A stretch of 6,886 nucleotides of DNA from Spirochaetales bacterium. GTDB lineage: Bacteria; Spirochaetota; Spirochaetia; Sphaerochaetales; Sphaerochaetaceae. The position numbers were made by a program, and so were the translations under genes. The notes beneath the pieces are model-generated. The model was given only the letters and a program-made list of their open reading frames with translations. It had not been told where the DNA came from and searched no databases. The stretch covers positions 1 to 6,886 of the forward strand of contig JAGABK010000069.1 in NCBI GenBank assembly GCA_017614625.1, in the 5' to 3' direction. Shown one piece after another: positions 1-5,888 of this stretch; position 1 is the first letter of the stretch, and every line of letters begins with the position of its first letter.

Positions 1-1
1 C

Positions 2-499
2 AAGGACACCCCTGCGGTCAAGGAGCTGTGGAACAGGGGCATAGGATCGGTCAACCGCATAAGGCTCGGCGCGACCATGAGCCATGAGTTCTACAGGCCG
101 GTTGAAATGGATGTGGAGATCCTTTCGAAGCATAACGGCGTCTTCCTCGGAGAGGGCCCCTCGGGACGGGGAAATCCCCATGACTGCGGAAGAGTCGTGA
201 CCGTCAGGTGGAAGAACGTCGACATAGTCATATGCGAGGCCATCAGCTTCCCGGGAGACCTGCAGCTGTACAGGCATTTCGGTGTGGAGCCCACGTTCTA
301 CGACCTGGTGACAGTGAAGGCCTGCACGTCGTTCAGGGTCGCATACGAACCGATCGCGTCCGACATCTGCGAAACCGACACTCCGGGCACTGCGCCCATC
401 AACCTGAAGCTGCTGAACTACAGGAGGCTTCCGAAGAGCTTCCTTCCGTTCAGCGACATATCCGGATACAAGATCCCCGAGCCTGCGGCTCTGAGATGA
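2..499 (+). CDS. M81 (MlrC/microcystinase C-like) family metallopeptidase, C-terminal part (5' end off the window)
   Basis: The reading frame is open from base 2 to the TGA at 497-499, giving the last 165 residues of a protein whose start lies upstream. The internal ATG at 77 is not the real start, because the family pattern already runs through the residues before it (RIRLGATMSHEF). What is visible matches the MlrC C-terminal domain: a beta-rich segment with NEGP-like 'GEGPSGRG', the 'CGRVVTVRWKNVDIVICE' strand pair, 'FGVEPTFYDLVTVKACTSFRVAYEPIA', then a 'DTPG...NLKLLNYRRLPK..LPF' tail. Family members are zinc-dependent hydrolases first known from linearised microcystin cleavage; most have unknown substrates. 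The zinc ligands are in the N-terminal domain and are not visible here. The stop is 25 bases before the permease start, so it is probably in the same operon as the transporter. Family assignment is confident; substrate is unknown. Confidence 0.87.
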   Translation, partial: KDTPAVKELWNRGIGSVNRIRLGATMSHEFYRPVEMDVEILSKHNGVFLGEGPSGRGNPHDCGRVVTVRWKNVDIVICEAISFPGDLQLYRHFGVEPTFYDLVTVKACTSFRVAYEPIASDICETDTPGTAPINLKLLNYRRLPKSFLPFSDISGYKIPEPAALR

Positions 500-524
500 T
501 TCAACATAAAAGGGAGTATTTGAC

Positions 525-1400
525 ATGAGAATCGGAAAGCACACATACAAGCATGTAAAGCCGCTGCCATACCTTCTTCTTGCCCCGGTCGTTCTTTATC
601 TCGGATTCCTGGTCTTCTATCCGTTCATCAGGAGCATCTACCTGTGCTTCTTCGTGACGAACTCCCTGGGAGTTCCGAAGACCTTCATGGGATTCGAGAA
701 CTTCAAGAGGGTGTTCACCGATCCGGCGTTCAAGAAATCGCTGGTGCAGACCTTCAAGTTCGCCGGAATGGTCGGCGCGGGAACGTTCTTCTTCGCACTG
801 ATCCTGGCGCTCCTGAGCGTCCAGATTGTCAAGGGCAGCAAGGTCTATACGACAATGTACGCCATCCCGATGGCCATAGCGTCGGTTCCCCTCTCCGCCC
901 TGGCGATATTCCTTTTCCAGAAGTACGGAATCATCAACATACTGCTGGGAACGCAGTTCGAGTTCCTGTCCACCACGCCGTGGGCGCTGATATCGGTCGC
1001 CCTGGTCACGATCTGGAGCGGACTCGGCTCGTCGTTCATCTTCCTGCTGGTGGGATTCAGGAATGTTCCGGACGACCTGATCGAATCGGCCGTCATCGAC
1101 GGGGCAAGCCCCATCAGGAGGATCCTGTCGGTGTACATCCCGGTGGCCTCGCCGCAGATATTCTTCGTCGTGTTCCTGAACATCGTCGGAAGCTTCAAGG
1201 CGTTCGGAATCATCAAACTGATGGTCGGAAAGGGCCCCGGCGATTCCACGAACATCCTGGTGTATGCGATCTATGCGAACGCATTCCTGCGCAACAGGTT
1301 CGAAACCGCATGCGTCTACTCGCTCGCGCTGTGCGTGGTCATCTTCATAGTCACGAGGATCCAGCTGGCGCTTGAGAAGAAGCTGGTCATCTACAGCTGA
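525..1400 (+). CDS. ABC transporter permease, CUT1/UgpA-MalF type
   Basis: A 291-residue inner-membrane subunit of a binding-protein-dependent importer. The start ATG at 525 has an AGGGAG ribosome site at 511-516 with 8-base spacing. Six hydrophobic segments are visible at about residues 14-34, 79-98, 108-133, 154-178, 215-235 and 262-284. The N-terminal 'FMGFENFKRVFTDPAF' block before TM2 is characteristic of the UgpA/LacF-like permeases. The EAA loop that docks the ATPase is at residues 183-207 (D183, E187, A189, D192, G193, A194, then I..P). Length and topology are normal for the family. It is followed after 11 bases by the partner permease, so the two are surely co-translated parts of one heterodimeric channel. 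Substrate class for this family is sugars, polyols or glycerol phosphates; the permease alone does not decide. Confidence 0.95.
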   Translation: MRIGKHTYKHVKPLPYLLLAPVVLYLGFLVFYPFIRSIYLCFFVTNSLGVPKTFMGFENFKRVFTDPAFKKSLVQTFKFAGMVGAGTFFFALILALLSVQIVKGSKVYTTMYAIPMAIASVPLSALAIFLFQKYGIINILLGTQFEFLSTTPWALISVALVTIWSGLGSSFIFLLVGFRNVPDDLIESAVIDGASPIRRILSVYIPVASPQIFFVVFLNIVGSFKAFGIIKLMVGKGPGDSTNILVYAIYANAFLRNRFETACVYSLALCVVIFIVTRIQLALEKKLVIYS

Positions 1401-1411
1401 GGAGGCGGAAC

Positions 1412-2239
1412 ATGGTAGAGAACAAAGTGAAAACCAGAATAGGCTTCGCCGTCAAGGTCCTCATAGGACTGATCATCATCTCAATCATCCTGATAGGCCT
1501 TGTCTTCAGCTTCCTCCCCGAGGACCTTCTGAACAAGATCCCCTCCCTGGGCGAAATCAGACGCAACCTCACCACTGAGAATTACATATGGGTCTGGACG
1601 CACCTCTCGATGCCCAGGTACCTGCTCAACACGTTCATCGTATGCGCGATCTGCATGACCTGCCAGGTCGTCTTCTCGAGCTTCGCCGGATACGCGTTCT
1701 CGTTCTTCGACTTCCCGGGAAGGAACCTCATCTTCGTCCTGGTCCAGGTCTCGATGATGATCCCGGCCGAGGTCACCGTCATCTGCAACTACCTGCAGAT
1801 CCAGAGCCTCAAGCTCGTGAACACCTATCTCGGAATCTCCATCACGTCCCTCATAGGAGGTGCGAGCGTGTTCATGATGAGGCAGTACTACACGACGCTG
1901 CCCAGGGAGCTCAAGGAAGCTTCGGTCGTCGACGGCTGCGGCGACATGAGGTTCCTGTTCCAGATAGCAGTCCCCCTCTCGACGCCGATCATCGCCTCCC
2001 TGTCGATCACGCAGTTCATCTCCGTGTACAACAGGTACTTCTGGCCGATGCTCACCGCCCAGAAGGAGAGGATGCAGACCATCCAGATCGGAATGTCGCG
2101 TCTGGTAGGTTCCGAGAACCAGGAGTACGGGCACGTGCTCGCAGGCGCAATTATCGCCATCGTGTGTCCTATCATCGTGTTCATCTTCGCCCAGGATTAC
2201 ATCATCAAGGGCATGACGGCCGGCGCAGTCAAGGGCTGA
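1412..2239 (+). CDS. ABC transporter permease, CUT1/UgpE-MalG type
   Basis: A 275-residue second permease of the importer. ATG at 1412 is preceded by a strong GGAGG at 1401-1405 (6-base spacing), right behind the stop of the first permease. It has a short cytoplasmic N-terminus, TM1 at about residues 12-35, then a long external loop leading into 'PRYLLNTFIVCAICM', the typical MalG/UgpE second helix followed by 'AGYAFSFFDFPGRN'. The EAA loop is at residues 163-187 (L163, P164, E166, L167, E169, A170, D174, G175, then the 'IAVPLSTP' end). The region after it, 'YNRYFWPMLTAQKERMQTIQIGM', matches the UgpE pattern where a W-P pair follows the Y-N. Length is normal. It pairs with the upstream permease; no ATPase gene follows, so the ATPase is encoded elsewhere or upstream. 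Confidence 0.95.
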   Translation: MVENKVKTRIGFAVKVLIGLIIISIILIGLVFSFLPEDLLNKIPSLGEIRRNLTTENYIWVWTHLSMPRYLLNTFIVCAICMTCQVVFSSFAGYAFSFFDFPGRNLIFVLVQVSMMIPAEVTVICNYLQIQSLKLVNTYLGISITSLIGGASVFMMRQYYTTLPRELKEASVVDGCGDMRFLFQIAVPLSTPIIASLSITQFISVYNRYFWPMLTAQKERMQTIQIGMSRLVGSENQEYGHVLAGAIIAIVCPIIVFIFAQDYIIKGMTAGAVKG

Positions 2240-2255
2240 CGGCCATGAAAAGGAA

Positions 2256-2273
2256 TTAATGCTTGCGCATTAA
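2256..2273. promoter_or_regulatory. Inverted repeat (7-bp arms, 4-base centre) upstream of the binding-protein gene
   Basis: The arms TTAATGC (2256-2262) and GCATTAA (2267-2273) are perfectly complementary around a TTGC centre. It lies in the only AT-rich patch between the second permease stop and the binding-protein ribosome site. As RNA it is a modest AU-rich hairpin that could block 3' exonucleases or mark a processing point; as DNA it could be an operator half-site pair. There is no T-run after it, so it is not a typical terminator. The choice between these roles is inference. Confidence 0.45.
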
Positions 2274-2283
2274 AAATACAAAC

Positions 2284-2288
2284 GGAGG
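2284..2288 (+). promoter_or_regulatory. Ribosome binding site that fixes the binding-protein start at 2296
   Basis: GGAGG ends 7 bases before the ATG at 2296. An in-frame TTG at 2263 would add 11 residues before the signal peptide and would place this ribosome site inside the coding sequence, so 2296 is preferred. Confidence 0.8.
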
Positions 2289-2295
2289 TTTCAAT

Positions 2296-3627
2296 ATGAA
2301 AAAAACATTGGCAATTCTCTTGCTCCTGGCAGTCTGCCTGACGGGCGTCTTCGCCAACGGAGAGAAAGAGGCTGCGGGACCGCAGAACATCGTCATCTGG
2401 TCCTCATGGACAGGAAAAGGCGGCGCTGCTCTTCAGGAGATGGTAGAGCAATTCAATGCCTCTCAGCAGAATTACGTCCTCGAGCTCTCGTACCAGGGCT
2501 CGTACGCCGAGATCCTTGCCAAGTACCAGGCTGCAGATGCATCGTCAAGGCCTGACGGAATCATGGTCTCGACTGAGTATGTCTCATACTTCATCGACCA
2601 GGGCAAGGACTACTACTATCCGGTCCAGAAGTTCGCGGATGAGGACAAGTACGACCTGACCGACCTGTTCGACAACCTTCAGGTCTCCTATTCGAAGGAC
2701 GGACAGCTCCTCTGCGTTCCCACAGGAAACACGGTCGTAGGTTTCTTCTACAACACGGCGGTCCTAAAGGCAGCCGGCATCAATCCCGAGACCGACCTCA
2801 ACTCCATGGAAGAGCTCGAGCAGGCCTGCTACAAGCTCGCAGCCAACGGAGTCAAGTATCCGTTCGCACTCGTCGCCAACTCGATCTACTACACGTTCTT
2901 CGTCACGGCGCAGGGTCTGCAGTATGTCGACAACAACAACGGCGCCGACGCAGTCCCCACCAGATGTCTCATCAACGAGGAGCCGCTCAGAAGCGAGACG
3001 ATCAAGTACTTCAGCATCATCAAGAGACTCAATGAAGCCGGCCTCATCGCCCCGATCGATTTCTCGGCGTCCGACAACAGACAGTCCCTGGTCAACGGCG
3101 ACATCGCCATGCTCTGCTCGACATGCTCCAGCGCCAACGCCATCGGAACACTCAGCGACTGGCAGGTCGAGATCGGATTCCACCCCGCAATCACAATCTC
3201 CGCAGGCACGACCAACTACGGCCAGTGCACGGGCGGCGGATGCATGTTCATCGCCAACAACGGAAGCGAGAGCAAGGCAAGAGGAGTCTGGGAGTTCTGC
3301 AAGATCATGATGAGCCCCGAGAACACGGCCAAGTTCGCCATCAACACCGGTTACCTTCCGACAACGAAATCCGGATACAACTCACCCGAGTATCAGGAAT
3401 TCGTGAAGACGAAGTTCCCCACGGCCATCAACGCGAAGATCGCCCAGGAGAACACAGCCGACACATGCTTCAACGCATGGCTTCCCGAGTTCGGCGATGT
3501 CCACCAGATCATGATCGACAACATCAAGCTTTGCCTGAACGACCCCTCCTACACTGCCGAGCAGCTGACGGAGAAGCTGGCAAAGGAATTCGACGAGGCC
3601 ATCAGGCTTTACAATCTCACCAGATAG
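2296..3627 (+). CDS. Extracellular solute-binding protein of the importer (family 1, UgpB-like)
   Basis: A 443-residue secreted binding protein delivering substrate to the two permeases. The N-terminus is a classic Sec signal (KK, hydrophobic residues 4-17) with a likely type I cleavage after V18-F19-A20, leaving NGEKEA, a junction style common in spirochaetes. C14 is preceded by L-A-V, a poor lipobox, so lipidation is less likely. The mature part opens with 'IVIWSSWTGKGG', has 'YQGSYAEILAKYQAA' (66-80) aligning with the ligand-facing Y-x-G-x-Y region of UgpB, 'GDIAML' (268-273), a glycine-rich 'TGGGCMF' (312-318) and 'NTGYLPTT' (350-357), all in UgpB order. The C-terminal Arg that contacts phosphate in UgpB is not obvious here, so glycerol-3-phosphate is only a candidate ligand. 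Ten cysteines in the mature chain, including C274/C277 and C311/C316, are unusual for a secreted binding protein. It is third in the operon, bracketed by a hairpin and a terminator. Confidence 0.95.
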   Translation: MKKTLAILLLLAVCLTGVFANGEKEAAGPQNIVIWSSWTGKGGAALQEMVEQFNASQQNYVLELSYQGSYAEILAKYQAADASSRPDGIMVSTEYVSYFIDQGKDYYYPVQKFADEDKYDLTDLFDNLQVSYSKDGQLLCVPTGNTVVGFFYNTAVLKAAGINPETDLNSMEELEQACYKLAANGVKYPFALVANSIYYTFFVTAQGLQYVDNNNGADAVPTRCLINEEPLRSETIKYFSIIKRLNEAGLIAPIDFSASDNRQSLVNGDIAMLCSTCSSANAIGTLSDWQVEIGFHPAITISAGTTNYGQCTGGGCMFIANNGSESKARGVWEFCKIMMSPENTAKFAINTGYLPTTKSGYNSPEYQEFVKTKFPTAINAKIAQENTADTCFNAWLPEFGDVHQIMIDNIKLCLNDPSYTAEQLTEKLAKEFDEAIRLYNLTR

Positions 3628-3649
3628 TAAAGGACCGCAAGGCCATATG

Positions 3650-3680
3650 CGGCAGGCTGCTCCGACAGCCTGCCGTTTTT
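3650..3680 (+). terminator. Strong intrinsic terminator after the binding-protein gene
   Basis: A perfect 10-bp GC-rich stem (CGGCAGGCTG at 3650-3659 with CAGCCTGCCG at 3666-3675), 6-base loop CTCCGA, followed at once by TTTTT at 3676-3680. It begins 22 bases after the binding-protein stop. The T-run abuts the GAGG ribosome site of the next gene, so terminated transcripts would lack that site. This should reduce expression of the three downstream hydrolases relative to the transporter. Confidence 0.92.
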
Positions 3681-3684
3681 GAGG
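3681..3684 (+). promoter_or_regulatory. Ribosome binding site touching the terminator T-run
   Basis: GAGG ends 6 bases before the ATG at 3691 and starts on the base following the terminator T-run. It supports 3691 as the start over the in-frame TTG at 3679, which would lie inside the T-run. No sigma70-like promoter can be seen between the terminator and the start, so expression must come by read-through or from a promoter within the binding-protein gene. Confidence 0.65.
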
Positions 3685-3690
3685 TTTCAA

Positions 3691-4743
3691 ATGAAAAGAT
3701 ATCCAATCATAGCCGTTCTGCTGATCGCAGTATGTCTGCTTTTTTCCTGTGCTTCCGGAAGGACAAGGGAGGTCGTGGATGAGTACACCCCGTATGTCTC
3801 GCCCTGGAAGACCGATGTCGTATCGCAGGCAAAGGAAAACGGCACACTGAACTTCTGGTTCATGGCGAGCGAAGGCTTCAACGTAGCCTCCAGCTCCGAA
3901 GCGGCTGACAAATGGGGCGACTGCTTCCTGATCGTGTTCCCCGACGGACAGACGATGCTCGTCGACAGCGGTTTCGCGACCATGGCGCCCATCATCACGA
4001 GAACGCTTAAGAACTACGGCATCACGAGAATCGACTATCTCGTTCTCACGCATCCCCATTCGGACCATGCCGGAAGCGTTGCTTTCGTAAAGAACAAGAG
4101 CGACAGCATCCTGGAGAATTACGAGGTCGGAAAGTGCTGGTACAACGGTTCCTACAACGCGGACTGGTCGGATCCGAAGATCTTCGAGAACCTGATGGAC
4201 AGCCGCGGGATTCCCCGCCAGGTCCTCAAGGAAGGCGACGAGTTCGACATCGCCGGCGTCCATCTGACGGTCATCAATCCTCCCGAGGGCACCGAGGGCA
4301 CGACCTTCACCCTCACGCAGGAGCTGAACAACTCGTCGCTCACCATCCGCATGGACTACGGGGAGTTCTCCGCCCTTCTCACCGGCGACCTGTATGAGTC
4401 GCGTGAGATCGAGCTCGTAAAGAAGTACGGGGATTTCCTCGACGTCGACCTGCTGAAGATCCCCCACCACGGACATCAGACATCAACATCGGAGCAGTTC
4501 GTCAATGCCACGACTCCGGAAGTCGCGGTCGGAATCGGACATGTCCTGCTGGGCACCAACAAGTACGCCAACCTCCTGAAGGCGGGCGCCAAGGCCGTGC
4601 TCATGGACATAGCAGACGGCTACATCCACGTCTGGTCCGACGGAAAGAACGACATGCAGTGGGAGACGTCCAGGCAGAGGACGCTCACCAACTACGTGAA
4701 ATACGACAAGGCGTATTCGATCCTGAACCAGCAGTCGAACTGA
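3691..4743 (+). CDS. Metallo-beta-lactamase-fold hydrolase, ComEC-like, predicted lipoprotein
   Basis: A 350-residue protein with a lipoprotein signal: basic MKR, hydrophobic stretch, and lipobox L17-F18-S19-C20, so it is likely anchored facing the periplasm or cell surface. The MBL fold starts near residue 50 ('NFWFMAS', then 'GDCFLIVFPDGQTMLVDSG'). Metal site: H121-x-H123-x-D125-H126 in 'THPHSDHAG', D233 in 'LLTGD', and H259-H260-G261 in 'IPHHGHQTS'. The 'LNNSSLTIRMDYG' segment (N213-N214-S215-S216) before the LLTGD strand is typical of the stand-alone relatives of the ComEC C-terminal domain, which have nuclease or phosphodiesterase activity; it is not a classical beta-lactamase. None of the membrane competence domains of ComEC is present. 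All recognisable metal ligands are intact, so it should be active. It follows the importer and overlaps nothing; the next gene begins 2 bases after its stop. The substrate is unknown; a phosphodiester outside the cytoplasm is an inference. Confidence 0.9.
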   Translation: MKRYPIIAVLLIAVCLLFSCASGRTREVVDEYTPYVSPWKTDVVSQAKENGTLNFWFMASEGFNVASSSEAADKWGDCFLIVFPDGQTMLVDSGFATMAPIITRTLKNYGITRIDYLVLTHPHSDHAGSVAFVKNKSDSILENYEVGKCWYNGSYNADWSDPKIFENLMDSRGIPRQVLKEGDEFDIAGVHLTVINPPEGTEGTTFTLTQELNNSSLTIRMDYGEFSALLTGDLYESREIELVKKYGDFLDVDLLKIPHHGHQTSTSEQFVNATTPEVAVGIGHVLLGTNKYANLLKAGAKAVLMDIADGYIHVWSDGKNDMQWETSRQRTLTNYVKYDKAYSILNQQSN

Positions 4744-4745
4744 CA

Positions 4746-5867
4746 ATGAAGACTCAGATTTATCTTGTAAGACACATTGAGTCCGAGGGGAACATCTGCA
4801 GGCGCAACGACGCCCAGTTCGACTGCATCTCCACCAGAAAGGGTCTCCTGCAGGCCGAGGCCCTTGCCGACCGTTTCGACAAAATCCGGGTCGATGCCGT
4901 CTACAGCAGCGACATCCGCAGGTCCATAGACACGGCGCTGCCCATTTCAAGGAGAAAGGACCTTCCCATAAGACTCAGGAGGCTCCTGCGTGAGTACACC
5001 ATCGGGTGCTGGGAAGGCACGCCTATCGGCGATATCGCAAGGGCCTATCCCGACATGTGGGACATCTGGTGCAACGAGCCCTGGAACCACAGGATCCCCG
5101 GCGCCGACCCGTTCGAGATCGTCGCGGACAGGGGCGTCTGGATAATAAAGGAGATGGCGCGCGAGAACCCGGGCAAGACCGTCGTGGCAATAACGCACTC
5201 GTGCACGCTGGTGTGCACCCTCTGCAGGCTGATGGGAAAGCCCGTGTCGTACTACAGGAACATCGACAGCGGCGACAACACATCGGTGACGCTGGTCGAG
5301 GTCGACGGAAGCGGAAACATAGAAATAAAGTACATAAGCGACACCTCGCATATTCCCGACAGCCTCAGGAGGTCGGACTACACCGGAAGGACGATCGACA
5401 AGGTCTTCGCCTTCGACACCGTCACGGACCGGAACATGGAAGTCTACAGGAAGATGTACGCCGGGTGGTGCGAAGCAAAGGGAATCGCGTTCACCGAAGA
5501 AGGTGCTGCAAAACTTCTGGAAAGGACGAAGGACAATCCCAGGAGGGTCCTCCTCCCCGTCCTTCTGGAGCGCAACTGCGGCCTCTTCGCGGTGCGTGAC
5601 GACGAGAGCCTTCCGCCGGACCACGGTCTTATGGACGTGTTCTACATGACCGATGAAATCACGAACAGAGGCAATGCCGCCCAGGCATTCGGCGAGGGAT
5701 TCGACACCCTCAGAAGAGAAGGAAAACGCTATGTCGTCCTGAAGGATGACGGAACGAGGTTCTTCGACTTCTTCTTCGAAAGGTTCCTCTTCGAGGAGAT
5801 GCCGGGAATGCCGGGCTACAAGCGCCTCAGGATCACCGTGCCCGGAGTCGAAGGCCCGGTGTACTGA
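4746..5867 (+). CDS. Histidine phosphatase (phosphoglycerate mutase-like) with an extra C-terminal, GNAT-like domain
   Basis: A 373-residue cytoplasmic protein (no signal peptide). Residues 1 to about 200 are a histidine phosphatase domain: 'YLVRHIESEGN' with R9 and nucleophile H10, R59 in 'SSDIRRSIDTA', acid E83 in 'LREYTIGCWEGTP', and second His H151 in 'AITHSCTLV'. Catalytic residues are all present, but the near-invariant Gly of the RHG motif is Ile11, and the usual 'SHGG' is 'THSC'. Typical single-domain members are about 200 residues, so the last 160-170 residues are additional. That part (from about 218) reads as strand-helix-helix-strands, then 'MDVFYMTDEITNRGNAAQAFGEGF' (N307, R308, G309), a helix, and 'YVVLKDDGTRFFDFFFERFLF', which resembles a GNAT acetyltransferase in order and spacing. 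The ATG at 4746 is 2 bases after the previous stop with no clear ribosome site, indicating translational coupling. The phosphatase call is firm; the GNAT-like domain is tentative. Confidence 0.88.
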   Translation: MKTQIYLVRHIESEGNICRRNDAQFDCISTRKGLLQAEALADRFDKIRVDAVYSSDIRRSIDTALPISRRKDLPIRLRRLLREYTIGCWEGTPIGDIARAYPDMWDIWCNEPWNHRIPGADPFEIVADRGVWIIKEMARENPGKTVVAITHSCTLVCTLCRLMGKPVSYYRNIDSGDNTSVTLVEVDGSGNIEIKYISDTSHIPDSLRRSDYTGRTIDKVFAFDTVTDRNMEVYRKMYAGWCEAKGIAFTEEGAAKLLERTKDNPRRVLLPVLLERNCGLFAVRDDESLPPDHGLMDVFYMTDEITNRGNAAQAFGEGFDTLRREGKRYVVLKDDGTRFFDFFFERFLFEEMPGMPGYKRLRITVPGVEGPVY

Positions 5868-5888
5868 CGGCAAGGGGCAAGGGAGAAC

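Noticed and set aside
2245..2259. Tiny ORF (MKRN, stop) ending inside the inverted repeat before the binding-protein gene
   Set aside because: Four codons, no good ribosome site and no regulatory codon pattern; likely chance, although its position over the hairpin was considered as a leader peptide.
2236..2262. Possible sigma70-like promoter (CTGACG and TAATGC) ahead of the binding-protein gene
   Set aside because: Spacing is 15 bases and the -35 match is weak, so it is not supported enough to list as a promoter.
2263..2295. TTG start that would lengthen the binding protein by 11 residues
   Set aside because: It would put hydrophilic residues ahead of a standard MKK signal peptide and would bury the GGAGG ribosome site within the gene.
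3382..4476. A 364-residue open frame on the minus strand
   Set aside because: Antisense shadow over the end of the binding protein, the terminator and the MBL gene; no ribosome site or domain pattern, same codon-bias explanation.
4659..4745. In-frame upstream ATG that would extend the histidine phosphatase by 29 residues
   Set aside because: It overlaps the end of the MBL gene, and the phosphatase domain naturally begins with MKTQIYLVRH at 4746.
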